Shown here piece after piece: positions 1 through 8,219 of a stretch of DNA of 64,000 bases. Position 1 is the first letter of the stretch. Each line of letters starts with the position of its first letter. The notes below the pieces were generated by a model, which was not told where the DNA came from, searched no databases, and was given only the letters and a program-made list of their open reading frames with translations. Origin of the DNA: JANQQJ01 sp046290575 (GTDB taxonomy: Bacteria; Pseudomonadota; Alphaproteobacteria; SMXS01); the NCBI GenBank assembly GCA_046290575.1, contig JBKAGX010000006.1, positions 62,001 through 126,000 on the forward strand. Direction: 5' to 3'. A program made the position numbers and the translations under genes.

Positions 1-5
1 AGAAA

Positions 6-41
6 TTGGTCAATAGAAGAAAATGACTAAAATTTGGTCAA
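6..41. promoter_or_regulatory. candidate upstream activator region of the guanidine operon
   Basis: TTGGTCAA occurs at 6-13 and again at 34-41, with TGAC at 24-27. TGAC and GGTCA form an inverted repeat (TGAC-N9-GTCA, 24-40). This lies about 112-128 bases before the predicted start of the sigma-54-type transcript, the usual distance for an enhancer-binding activator. It is not a canonical NtrC site (TGCAC-N7-GTGCA). The activator is unknown and the assignment is inference. Confidence 0.3.
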
Positions 42-124
42 CGAGTGCTTTGCGGGCGTCGTTGCGGGCAGCTTCTGGGAGAGCCCCTTCGAAAAAATTC
101 CCAGAATTCTGCGGTTTCCAGAGT

Positions 125-142
125 CTGGCACGGATGATGCAT
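125..142 (+). promoter_or_regulatory. sigma-54-type (-24/-12) promoter of the guanidine operon
   Basis: CTGGCACGGATGATGCAT matches the sigma-54 pattern TGGCACG-N4-TTGC except for ATGC in the -12 box, and GG and GC are exactly ten bases apart. Transcription would start near 151-152, only about ten bases before the riboswitch aptamer, which supports the call. A palindrome (CAGAATTCTG, 102-111) and an inverted repeat (CCAGA-G-TCTGG, 118-128) lie beside it. Sigma-54 control fits a nitrogen-acquisition operon. Confidence 0.65.
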
Positions 143-159
143 CTCTTGGGGTGTGAATG

Positions 160-262
160 GTGGCTAGGGTTCCGGCGCTTCTGAGGCGTGTCTGGTCCGA
201 GAGCCACCGCCGGTCCGGTGAACAGCGGGGCGGTACACGGCGGGACAAAAGCCCGGGAGGTC
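160..262 (+). promoter_or_regulatory. guanidine-I riboswitch (ykkC-yxkD class)
   Basis: The conserved aptamer segments are present in order: CTAGGGTTCCG (164-174), CTGGTCCGAGAG (192-203) and ACGGCGGGACAAAAGCCCGG (237-256). These are hallmark sequences of the guanidine-I riboswitch, which binds free guanidinium and turns expression on. Downstream, GGATTGGC (276-283) pairs perfectly with GCCAATCC (302-309), and TACCG/CGGTA forms a small hairpin (312-325). No U-run follows, so the expression platform is not an obvious terminator and could act on translation. The site leads straight into the transporter and carboxylase genes, which fixes guanidine as the likely substrate. Confidence 0.92.
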
Positions 263-350
263 ACGGTGGTGCAGTGGATTGGCATCACGCATAGGTGCCT
301 CGCCAATCCTTCTACCGAGACCGGTAACAACGCGTAGAGAGGAATGCGAG

Positions 351-1421
351 ATGCCCAAAATGACGAAAATTCTGACTCTGGCCATGGCGGCCATCATGTC
401 TGTAACGCTGGTGGCGACGCCGGCTGCTGCAGAAAAGAAGGAGAGCTTCAAGCTCGCCTGGTCGATCTATGTCGGCTGGATGCCGTGGGGCTGGGCCGCG
501 GATGAAGGTATTGTCGACAAGTGGGCCGACAAATACGGCATCGAGATCGAGGTCGTGCAGTTCAACGACTATATCGAGTCGATTAACCAGTACACCGCCG
601 GTGCCTTTGACGGCGTGACCGCGACCAACATGGATACGCTGGCCATCCCCTCGGTTGGTGGCATTGATACGACGGCACTGATCGTCGGCGACTTTTCCAA
701 CGGTAATGATGCAATCATCCTGAAAGACAAGAGCGAGCTGACCGACATTGAAGGGCAAACCGTCAATCTGGTAGAGCTGTCGGTATCGCATTATCTGCTT
801 GCCAGGGCCCTTGAAAGCATCGGCAAGTCTGAAAAAGACGTGAGCGTGGTCAATACGTCGGATGCCGATCTGGTCGGCGCCTTCCAGACCGATGATGTAA
901 CGGCTGTGGTGACCTGGAATCCGCTGGTGGCTGAAATCGCCGGCATGCCGGGCGCCAACAAGGTGTTTGATTCCAGCGATATTCCCGGCGAGATTATCGA
1001 TCTGACGGTGGTTAATACCGAGGTTCTGGAAGCCAATCCTGATTTCGGCAAGGCGCTCGTCGGCGCCTGGTATGAGACGATGGCGATCCTGGCGTCCGAT
1101 ACCCCTGAAGGGGCAGCGGCACGCGCTGCCATGGGTGAGGCCTCCGGCACGGATCAGGCGGGCTATGAGATGCAGCTTGCATCAACGGAGATGTTCTACG
1201 ACCCCGCTGCTGCCGTCGAATTTGCCCAAAGCGATGGCCTGACAGCGACCATGGAAGCGGTCCGCACGTTCCTGTTCGACCACGGCCTGATGGGCGATGG
1301 CGCGCCAAGCGCGGACATTGTCGGAATCGAGTTCACGGACGGCACGATTCTGGGCGACGAGAACAACGTCAAGTTCCGCTTCGACTATGAGTTCATGGCG
1401 GGCGCGGTCCCGGCTGAATAA
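351..1421 (+). CDS. ABC transporter substrate-binding protein, urea-carboxylase-linked (probable guanidine importer)
   Basis: This is a periplasmic solute-binding protein of the NitT/TauT-like group found next to urea/guanidine carboxylases. ATG at 351 follows an AGAGGAA ribosome-binding site (336-344). The product begins with a Lys-containing signal peptide (about residues 1-27, ending PAAAE) and has about 356 residues, usual for the family. Motifs include an early WSIYVGWMPWGW stretch and TSDADLVGAFQTDDV, typical of the NMT1/ThiY-like fold. It is the first gene behind the guanidine-I riboswitch, so the cargo is inferred to be guanidine or a guanidine compound rather than urea. Ligand choice cannot be read directly from the sequence. 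Confidence 0.85.
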   Translation: MPKMTKILTLAMAAIMSVTLVATPAAAEKKESFKLAWSIYVGWMPWGWAADEGIVDKWADKYGIEIEVVQFNDYIESINQYTAGAFDGVTATNMDTLAIPSVGGIDTTALIVGDFSNGNDAIILKDKSELTDIEGQTVNLVELSVSHYLLARALESIGKSEKDVSVVNTSDADLVGAFQTDDVTAVVTWNPLVAEIAGMPGANKVFDSSDIPGEIIDLTVVNTEVLEANPDFGKALVGAWYETMAILASDTPEGAAARAAMGEASGTDQAGYEMQLASTEMFYDPAAAVEFAQSDGLTATMEAVRTFLFDHGLMGDGAPSADIVGIEFTDGTILGDENNVKFRFDYEFMAGAVPAE

Positions 1422-1455
1422 GGCCCACCAGGCACGCAGGACGGGGGAACGTTCC

Positions 1456-2283
1456 GTGAGGACTCAGCGTCTCATCAATCGCCGCCCGGAGCGGCGGACG
1501 GGGATATTCCTTGCGGCGTTGCCCTTCGTCCTGGTGTTGGTGGCGTATAGTTTGGGGTCCGATGCCCGTCTGGCGGAAAACCCCAGCGACAAGCTGCTGC
1601 CGTCCTTTTCGACCATCGGCGATGCCATCGACCGCATGGCGTTTACCGCCAACAAGCGGACCGGCGAATATCTTCTATGGGTCGATACGGCGGCGAGCTT
1701 GGAGCGACTATTCTGGGGTCTTTTGATATCTGTGCTGGGTGGCGGTTTTCTGGGAATCGTTACCGGTCTGCTGCCTTACATGCGGGCCAGTATGGGGACA
1801 TTTTTCAGCGTGCTGTCGGTGATCCCACCGCTGGCGATCCTGCCGATTCTCTTCATCGTTATGGGGCTGGGGGAAACCTCGAAGATTGCCCTCATCGTGC
1901 TGGGTATCGCGCCCTTCCTCATTCGCGACATGATCATCCGGGTCCAGGAGATTCCGTCCGAGTTGATGGTGAAAGCGCAAACACTGGGAGCCTCGACCTG
2001 GCAGATTGCCTGGCGCGTCGTCGTGCCGCAGATGATGCCGCGCCTGATTGATGGTTTGCGGTTGTCGCTGGGAGCGGCCTGGCTGTTTTTGATTGCCGCT
2101 GAAGCCATCGCATCCCAGAGCGGGCTGGGTTACCGAATCTTTTTGATGCGCCGCTATCTGGCGATGGATGTGATCCTGCCCTATGTGGCGTGGATTACGC
2201 TCCTCGCATTCTTTCTCGACTGGCTGCTCCTGAAGCTGCAGCAAAAAGCCTTCCCCTGGTTTGCCGCGAGCCGGAGCAACTGA
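1456..2283 (+). CDS. ABC transporter permease (guanidine/urea-type importer)
   Basis: This is the inner-membrane permease of the same importer, of the SsuC/TauC-like family. GTG at 1456 was chosen because GGGGGAA lies seven bases upstream; an earlier in-frame ATG would overlap the upstream gene. The 275-residue product has about six hydrophobic segments and the permease loop near residues 165-205, with the EAA-type pattern around KAQTLGASTWQIAWRVVVPQ. It ends in a TGA overlapping the ATG of the ATPase gene, so the two are translationally coupled. Its partners are the upstream binding protein and downstream ATPase. Confidence 0.88.
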   Translation: MRTQRLINRRPERRTGIFLAALPFVLVLVAYSLGSDARLAENPSDKLLPSFSTIGDAIDRMAFTANKRTGEYLLWVDTAASLERLFWGLLISVLGGGFLGIVTGLLPYMRASMGTFFSVLSVIPPLAILPILFIVMGLGETSKIALIVLGIAPFLIRDMIIRVQEIPSELMVKAQTLGASTWQIAWRVVVPQMMPRLIDGLRLSLGAAWLFLIAAEAIASQSGLGYRIFLMRRYLAMDVILPYVAWITLLAFFLDWLLLKLQQKAFPWFAASRSN

Positions 2284-3065
2284 TGACGGCTGTCAGCCTG
2301 CGCAATATCTGGAAAGAGTACGGCGACAATATCGTGCTTGAACGTATCGACCTCGAGGTCGACCCCCATTCTTTTGTCGCATTGGTCGGCCCGTCAGGTT
2401 GTGGCAAGTCGACCTTGCTGCGGATGCTGATGAGTGCCGAGGTGCCGACGCGCGGTGAAATCCTGATTGAGGGAGAGCCGTTGCCGCCAGACCCGACGGC
2501 TGAACGTGGCGTTGTTTTTCAGCGCTATTCGGTATTCCCGCACCTGACGGTGGAGGAGAACGTTCTTCTGGGGCTCGAACTTCAGGCGTCTCCGATTGTG
2601 TCCAAGCTGTTTGGCAAGGCCAGACGGAACGCCATGGAAGAGTCCCGGGCCATGCTTGAAGAGGTTGGCCTCAGTCATGCGCTCAAGCAGTTTCCCAGCG
2701 CCCTCTCCGGCGGCATGCAGCAACGGCTGGCAATCGCCCAGGCGCTGATCACACGGCCCAAAGTGCTGCTGCTGGATGAACCCTTTGGCGCGCTGGACCC
2801 GGGCATCCGTGCTGAAATCCATGTGTTGATGCGGCGGCTCTGGCGCGAAACCAAGATGACTGTCTTCATGGTCACGCATGACCTGTCAGAGGCGTTTCAC
2901 CTCGGCACCCGGGTCATCGCGTTGGAAAAGGAAAGGAAGCGGCCCGAAGAACAAGAACGCTATGGCGCGGTCATCAAACAGGACCTGGCGGTCTGGCCGC
3001 CAAAGCTGACAGATGTGGAGGCTACCGAACCTGTTGAATCGGAGGCCGAGTATGCTAGTCAATAG
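2283..3065 (+). CDS. ABC transporter ATP-binding protein (guanidine/urea-type importer)
   Basis: This is the cytoplasmic ATPase of the importer, 260 residues. It shows Walker A GPSGCGKST (about residues 36-44), Q-loop region GVVFQRYSVFP, signature LSGGMQQRLAIAQ, Walker B VLLLDEPFGALD and the switch histidine in MVTHDLSEA. The ATG overlaps the permease stop (TGATG). The C-terminal tail (KERKRPEEQERYGAVIKQDL) is longer than in minimal SsuB/TauB proteins and resembles the urea-carboxylase-region subfamily. A 107-base spacer with two strong hairpins separates it from the catabolic genes. Confidence 0.9.
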   Translation: MTAVSLRNIWKEYGDNIVLERIDLEVDPHSFVALVGPSGCGKSTLLRMLMSAEVPTRGEILIEGEPLPPDPTAERGVVFQRYSVFPHLTVEENVLLGLELQASPIVSKLFGKARRNAMEESRAMLEEVGLSHALKQFPSALSGGMQQRLAIAQALITRPKVLLLDEPFGALDPGIRAEIHVLMRRLWRETKMTVFMVTHDLSEAFHLGTRVIALEKERKRPEEQERYGAVIKQDLAVWPPKLTDVEATEPVESEAEYASQ

Positions 3066-3075
3066 GAATTGCCCC

Positions 3076-3163
3076 GGCCGGGACGACCCGGCCAGCACGT
3101 TGGTTCTTGCAGACGTGTTTCCCATGGGGCGTGTTGCCGGGACGGCCCGGCACTGACCATGGG
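3076..3163 (+). other. two GC-rich hairpins inside the operon; the second overlaps the next ribosome-binding site
   Basis: The spacer between transporter and enzyme genes has two similar hairpins: GGCCGGG-ACGA-CCCGGCC (3076-3093) and TGCCGGG-ACGG-CCCGGCA (3135-3152). The second is enclosed by CCCATGG (3121-3127) pairing with CCATGGG (3157-3163), which takes up the first bases of the GGGAGG ribosome-binding site for the gene at 3173. There is no U-run, so these are not intrinsic terminators. Roles in mRNA processing, stability or setting the transporter-to-enzyme ratio are possible but inferred. Confidence 0.55.
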
Positions 3164-3172
3164 AGGCAGGCA

Positions 3173-3982
3173 TTGACCACCCTCGATCAATTGAGCCCTG
3201 AAGAGTACCGCCAGCGTTATGAGGCGCTGAAGGCCAAGGGGCAGGATAAATCCCGCGATCTTTCGTCAGGTGCGTCCAATCCGGCCGTCTTGCCGGATGA
3301 CCTCGTCCTGCACAGGGAGGCCATTCCCGGCGGCTGGTACTGGACCGCCCAGGTGCCGCGCGGTCAGACTCTGCGGATCATCAACAGCGGTGGCACCGGG
3401 GCTGTCTCGGCGGTTCTCTGGAACGCTGACGACATTTCCGAGCGCTATAATGCCGGTGATACGGTGAAGATCCAGTGGACGGCCAAGCTGGGCAAGGGCA
3501 GGGTGCTGCTATCGGATATGGGCCGCGTGTTGGCCTCCATCACCGATGACACCTGCGGTGCGCATGACGCGATCGCCGGCTGCTCGACGCCTTTCAGCAA
3601 TCAGAAGAAGTATGGCCAGCAGGGCCTGCGCAACAGCCGAGACAATTTCCGGCTGGCGGCCGCGAAATACGGCATGGGCGTCAAAGATGTGCCACCGGTG
3701 ATCACCTTCTTTGCCGGGGTCGGCACCGATGATGCGGGCGGCCTGGTCTGGCAGGACCGGGCGATCCAGGCGGGCGACCATGTCGATCTGCGCGCTGAAA
3801 TGAATTTGATTGTGGCGCTCTCCAACTGTCCGCATCCGCTGGACCCTGCCACGGATTATGCGCCACAGCCTGTCGAGGCCGTGATCTGGCAATCCCCACC
3901 ACCCACTCCAGACGATCTGTGCCGGACTGCGACGGATGAAGCGATCCGTGGATTCGAAAACACCGATCCGCTGTTTGTGTGA
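3173..3982 (+). CDS. urea carboxylase-associated protein 2, DUF1989: carboxyguanidine deiminase subunit
   Basis: This is a DUF1989 protein of the group long called urea carboxylase-associated protein 2. Published biochemistry on the family (CgdAB) shows that the two associated proteins together deiminate carboxyguanidine to allophanate and ammonia; which is CgdA and which CgdB is not assigned here. TTG at 3173 is taken as start because GGGAGG sits seven bases upstream and the protein then begins TTLDQLSPEEYRQRYEALK. Conserved cysteine- and histidine-bearing motifs are visible (DDTCGAHDAIAGCS, ALSNCPHPLDPATDY), consistent with a metal-assisted hydrolase. It is 269 residues and is followed nine bases later by its partner. 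Confidence 0.88.
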   Translation: MTTLDQLSPEEYRQRYEALKAKGQDKSRDLSSGASNPAVLPDDLVLHREAIPGGWYWTAQVPRGQTLRIINSGGTGAVSAVLWNADDISERYNAGDTVKIQWTAKLGKGRVLLSDMGRVLASITDDTCGAHDAIAGCSTPFSNQKKYGQQGLRNSRDNFRLAAAKYGMGVKDVPPVITFFAGVGTDDAGGLVWQDRAIQAGDHVDLRAEMNLIVALSNCPHPLDPATDYAPQPVEAVIWQSPPPTPDDLCRTATDEAIRGFENTDPLFV

Positions 3983-3991
3983 GGGGCTGTC

Positions 3992-4624
3992 ATGACCAAA
4001 CTCATTGAACGCGATCTCACAAAAGCCGCCTATGACGAAACCGTGCCGGCGCGGGCACCCTGGTCGATTACGCTGAAGGCCGGCCAGACGCTGCGGATCA
4101 TCGATCTGGAAGGCCAGCAGGCTGTCGATACGCTGCTCTACAACCCGCACAATACGACGGAACGGTATAGCGCCCAGGATACGGTGCTGGGGCAGGGCAA
4201 TGCCTATGTCACCGATGGCACTCAGTTGATCTCCAACGAAGGACGGGTGATGGCGACGGTGGTCGCTGACAGCTGCGGCAATCATGATACGTCTGCGGGG
4301 GCTTGCAGCTGCGAGGCGAACACCGTCCGCTTCGGGCATGAGACCAAATATATGCATGCCTGCCGCGAGAACTTCCTGCTCGAGGTCGGCAAATACGGCA
4401 TGTCGAAGCGCGATCTGGTCAGCAACATCAACTTCTTCATGAATGTACCGATCCTGCCGGACGGGTCGCTGGCCATTGTCGACGGCCTGTCTGATCCCGG
4501 CGGCTATGTCGATCTGAAGGCAGAGATGGACGTGCTGGTGGTGATCTCGAACTGCCCGCAGGTCAACAATCCGTGCAACGGGTTTAACCCGTCGCCGATT
4601 CGCGTCCTCGTCTGGGACGCATAG
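3992..4624 (+). CDS. urea carboxylase-associated protein 1, DUF1989: carboxyguanidine deiminase partner subunit
   Basis: This is the second DUF1989 protein, 210 residues, homologous to the previous gene product. Shared motifs include GQTLRIIDLEGQQAVDTLLY, DSCGNHDTSAGACS and VVISNCPQVNNPCNGFNP, which carry Cys/His residues at equivalent places. ATG at 3992 follows GAGGGGCT. The two subunits are thought to act together on carboxyguanidine made by the carboxylase encoded 13 bases downstream. The tandem homologues look like an old duplication that became a heteromeric enzyme. Confidence 0.88.
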   Translation: MTKLIERDLTKAAYDETVPARAPWSITLKAGQTLRIIDLEGQQAVDTLLYNPHNTTERYSAQDTVLGQGNAYVTDGTQLISNEGRVMATVVADSCGNHDTSAGACSCEANTVRFGHETKYMHACRENFLLEVGKYGMSKRDLVSNINFFMNVPILPDGSLAIVDGLSDPGGYVDLKAEMDVLVVISNCPQVNNPCNGFNPSPIRVLVWDA

Positions 4625-4637
4625 GGAGATCGGCGCC

Positions 4638-7600
4638 ATGTTCGACAAGGTTCTGGTCGCCAATCGGGGCGAGATTGCCTGCCGTGTGATCGGCACGCTG
4701 AAGAAAATGGGCGTCGCGTCGGTCGCGGCGTATTCCGACGCGGACCGTTACGCGCGGCATGTTCGCCTGGCCGATGAAGCCATCCGGCTGGGGCCAGCAC
4801 CTACGTCCGAGAGCTATCTGAATATACCCGCCCTGTTGGCGGCGTGCCGGGAAACCGGCGCGCAGGCGGTTCATCCAGGCTATGGGTTTCTCAGTGAAAA
4901 TGCAGAATTTGCCGAAGCGCTGGCAGCCGAAGGCGTGCGCTTCATCGGCCCCCGGCCGGAGCACCTGCTGGATTTCGGCCTCAAGCATACAGCGCGTGCG
5001 CTGGCGCAGAGCAGCGGCGTTCCGCTGCTGTCCGGCAGCGACCTGATCGATACTGTCGAGCAGGCCGTTGGGATTGCTGAAGGCATCGGTTATCCGGTGA
5101 TGCTGAAAAGCACGGCGGGGGGCGGCGGTATCGGCATGCGGCTGTGCCATGACGAGAAAGAGCTGCGGGACCATTTCGACTCCGTTCGTCAGCTCGGCCA
5201 GAACAATTTCGGCAATGCCGGGCTGTTCCTGGAAAAGTTCGTCGCGCAGGCGCGGCACATCGAAGTGCAGATTTTCGGTGACGGGCAAGGGCATGTCGTT
5301 GCGCTGGGCGAGCGGGATTGTTCCCTGCAGCGGCGCAATCAAAAGGTGGTCGAGGAAACACCGGCGCCCAATCTGCCAGACAGCGTGCGCCAGCATTTGC
5401 ACCATGCCGCTGTCGCGCTGGGTGAGGCGGTCAAGTACGAGTCAGCCGGGACGGTGGAATTTCTCTACGATGTGGCTGACGAAAAATTCTACTTCCTTGA
5501 GGTCAATACGCGGCTGCAGGTCGAGCACCCGGTCACTGAAGAAGTCTTCGGTGTCGATCTGGTCGAATGGATGATCCGGCAGGCGGCGGGGGAGGCCATC
5601 GATTTCAGTCAGATCGGTGCGCCCGAGGGCGCGGCCATTGAGGTACGCATCTATGCCGAGGACCCGGCCCGCGATTTCCAGCCCAGTGCAGGCATACTCA
5701 CCGAGGTGCGGTTCCCCGAAGATGTTCGGCTCGACGGCTGGGTCGAAATCGGTACCGAAGTGTCGCCCTATTACGATCCGATGATTGCCAAACTGATCGT
5801 CAAGGCGCCGACGCGCGACGAAGCGGTCGACAAGCTTGCGCAGGCGCTGGCTGGGAGCGCGCTGTACGGCATTGAAACCAATCTTGATTATCTGTCGGCG
5901 ATCGCGGCGTCGGAACCGTTTCGGTCCGGCACTGCGACAACAGCGACCCTCAATGACTTCAACCCACCCTCCAATGTCATGGAGGTGCTGATTCCCGGCG
6001 CGCAATCCAGCATTCAGGACTGGCCGGGGCGGGTTGGCTATTGGGAGGTCGGCGTGCCGCCCAGCGGACCAATGGATTCATTGTCATTCCGACTTGCCAA
6101 CCGGCTGGCTGGCAATCCGGAGGGGACGCCTGGCCTTGAAATGACGTTGACCGGCCCAACGCTGAAACTGGGCTGCGATACGACCATCGTGCTCGCCGGT
6201 GCGGAGATGGCCGCGACGCTGGATGGTGAGCTGGTTCCCTATTGGCAGCCAGTACCGGTGCGCGCGGGTCAGGTGCTGTCCCTGGGTGCTATCGAAGGGC
6301 CGGGCAACCGGACCTATCTGGCAGTGGCCGGTGGGTTCGATGTACCGCGTTATCTGGGGTCTGCTGCGACGTTCAGTCTGGGCGGGTTCGGCGGTCACGC
6401 GACCGGTGTACTCAAAACCGGCGACGTCTTGCGTCTGGTCGATCCGGGCGCCAAACAGCCGGTTCAGAAACTGCCCGCTTTCTTGAAGCCTGTCCTGACG
6501 CAGGAATGGGAGATCGAGGTGCTCTATGGGCCGCATGGCGCGCCGGATTTTTTCACTGGCAGCGACATCCAGACCCTTTTCAATACGGCTTACGAGGTCC
6601 ACTACAATAGTTCGCGGACCGGGGTGCGGCTGGTCGGCCCCAAACCGGACTGGGCACGCGAGGACGGTGGCGAAGCTGGGCTTCACCCGTCCAACATTCA
6701 CGATAACGCCTATGCGGTGGGCGCTATTGATTTCACCGGCGACATGCCGATTCTGCTGGGGCCCGACGGGCCCAGCCTGGGCGGTTTTGTCTGTCCGGCT
6801 GTCGTCACGCAGTCGGACCTGTGGAAGCTCGGACAGCTCAAACCTGGTGACAAAGTCCGGTTTATTCCGGTCTCGCTCAAGCACGCAGAGCAGCAGAAAC
6901 ACGTGCAGGATCGCGGCGTTGCGACCTTTATGGATCTCGCCGGCCAGCCCCGGGCCGTCGGCCGGTCCGAAGCTGTACTCGGCTGGTCGGATGAGGGGCC
7001 GGTTGGCGTCTGCTATCGGCAGGCTGGGGATGACTACCTGCTTGTTGAATATGGCCCCATGGTGCTTGATATCGGTCTTCGAATGCGGGTTCATGCGCTG
7101 ATGCAGGCGGTTCAGCAATCCGGTCTTCCTGGTATCCTTGATCTGACGCCAGGTATCCGCTCCCTGCAGGTTCACTTCGATACGGCGCAGATCAAGCAGG
7201 CTGATCTGCTGGCTGAACTCCGGGCGCTGGAAGATGGCCTTGGCACGGTGGACTCGCTGCGGGTGCCATCGCGGATCGTTCATTTGCCGTTGTCCTGGAA
7301 CGATGAGCAGGCACAGCTTGCCATGACCAAGTATCAGGAGCTGGTCCGCCCGGATGCGCCATGGTGCCCCTCCAACATCGAGTTCATCCGGCGGATCAAC
7401 GGGCTAGGCAGCGAAGACGACGTTTACCGCACCGTATTTGACGCCAGCTATATGGTGCTGGGGCTGGGTGACGTTTATCTGGGAGCGCCGGTGGCAACGC
7501 CTGTTGATCCAAGGCACCGGCTTGTCACGACGAAATATAATCCGGCACGCACCTGGACACCGGAAAACGCTGTCGGTATCGGCGGCGCTTACATGTGCAT

Positions 7601-8219
7601 TTATGGGATGGAAGGGCCGGGCGGTTATCAGCTCTTTGGGCGCACCATTCAGGTCTGGAACACTTGGCGGCAGCCGCCGCCTTTCGAGCCCGGAAGCCCT
7701 TGGCTGTTGCGGCATTTTGACCAGATTAAATTCTTCCCTGTTTCCGGTGATGAACTGCTGCAGGCGCGGGCAGATTTTCCGCACGGCGCCTATCCCGTCG
7801 AGATTGAGGAGACTTATTTCGACCTTGCCGAATACGGCCAATTTCTTGATGCCAACCATGCCAGTATTGACGCGGCGAAGGCGCGGCAGCAGGCTGCGTT
7901 CGAAACCGAACGGCAACGCTGGGCCGATCAGGGGATAGCAGGTTATGTTGGCGAAGAAGAAGCGCCGGATGCCCCGGTGCAGGCCAACCTGCCGGATGGG
8001 GCTTTGGCGGTGGAATCCCACGTGCCGGGCAATGTCTGGAAACTGGTCGCGGAACCCGGCCAGCGGGTTGAAGCAGGAGAGACGCTCATTATCGTCGAGT
8101 CGATGAAGATGGAACTGGAGATCGCCGCGCCCGTGGCCGGCGTTCTGGACGAATTCCGTTGTCAGCCTGGCCGCCCGGTCAAAGCGGGCGATCTGGTTGC
8201 GGTGCTGACCCCTGCATGA
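4638..8219 (+). CDS. biotin-dependent guanidine (urea) carboxylase
   Basis: This is a 1193-residue multidomain carboxylase, full length for the family. An N-terminal biotin carboxylase domain (about 1-450) shows VANRGEIACRV, the glycine-rich KSTAGGGGIGMR and QRRNQKVVEE. A central region (about 460-1090) has KipA/KipI-like (allophanate hydrolase subunit 2 and 1-like) carboxyltransferase parts. The C-terminal biotinyl domain carries ESMKMELEI with the biotinylated lysine near residue 1157. ATP and bicarbonate load biotin, and carboxyl passes to the substrate. Many such enzymes annotated as urea carboxylase prefer guanidine; the riboswitch and DUF1989 partners make that likely here. The stop overlaps the next start. 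Confidence 0.93.
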   Translation: MFDKVLVANRGEIACRVIGTLKKMGVASVAAYSDADRYARHVRLADEAIRLGPAPTSESYLNIPALLAACRETGAQAVHPGYGFLSENAEFAEALAAEGVRFIGPRPEHLLDFGLKHTARALAQSSGVPLLSGSDLIDTVEQAVGIAEGIGYPVMLKSTAGGGGIGMRLCHDEKELRDHFDSVRQLGQNNFGNAGLFLEKFVAQARHIEVQIFGDGQGHVVALGERDCSLQRRNQKVVEETPAPNLPDSVRQHLHHAAVALGEAVKYESAGTVEFLYDVADEKFYFLEVNTRLQVEHPVTEEVFGVDLVEWMIRQAAGEAIDFSQIGAPEGAAIEVRIYAEDPARDFQPSAGILTEVRFPEDVRLDGWVEIGTEVSPYYDPMIAKLIVKAPTRDEAVDKLAQALAGSALYGIETNLDYLSAIAASEPFRSGTATTATLNDFNPPSNVMEVLIPGAQSSIQDWPGRVGYWEVGVPPSGPMDSLSFRLANRLAGNPEGTPGLEMTLTGPTLKLGCDTTIVLAGAEMAATLDGELVPYWQPVPVRAGQVLSLGAIEGPGNRTYLAVAGGFDVPRYLGSAATFSLGGFGGHATGVLKTGDVLRLVDPGAKQPVQKLPAFLKPVLTQEWEIEVLYGPHGAPDFFTGSDIQTLFNTAYEVHYNSSRTGVRLVGPKPDWAREDGGEAGLHPSNIHDNAYAVGAIDFTGDMPILLGPDGPSLGGFVCPAVVTQSDLWKLGQLKPGDKVRFIPVSLKHAEQQKHVQDRGVATFMDLAGQPRAVGRSEAVLGWSDEGPVGVCYRQAGDDYLLVEYGPMVLDIGLRMRVHALMQAVQQSGLPGILDLTPGIRSLQVHFDTAQIKQADLLAELRALEDGLGTVDSLRVPSRIVHLPLSWNDEQAQLAMTKYQELVRPDAPWCPSNIEFIRRINGLGSEDDVYRTVFDASYMVLGLGDVYLGAPVATPVDPRHRLVTTKYNPARTWTPENAVGIGGAYMCIYGMEGPGGYQLFGRTIQVWNTWRQPPPFEPGSPWLLRHFDQIKFFPVSGDELLQARADFPHGAYPVEIEETYFDLAEYGQFLDANHASIDAAKARQQAAFETERQRWADQGIAGYVGEEEAPDAPVQANLPDGALAVESHVPGNVWKLVAEPGQRVEAGETLIIVESMKMELEIAAPVAGVLDEFRCQPGRPVKAGDLVAVLTPA

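Noticed and set aside
10..330. Minus-strand ORF over the guanidine leader
   Set aside because: It is the antisense of the riboswitch and promoter and has no coding features.
3509..4696. Long minus-strand ORF (395 codons) across the DUF1989 genes
   Set aside because: It is antisense to two recognisable genes, has no family motif and is explained by GC-rich third-position bias.
6084..7283. Long antisense ORF in the carboxylase gene
   Set aside because: It lies wholly within a confident 1193-residue CDS and shows no domain.
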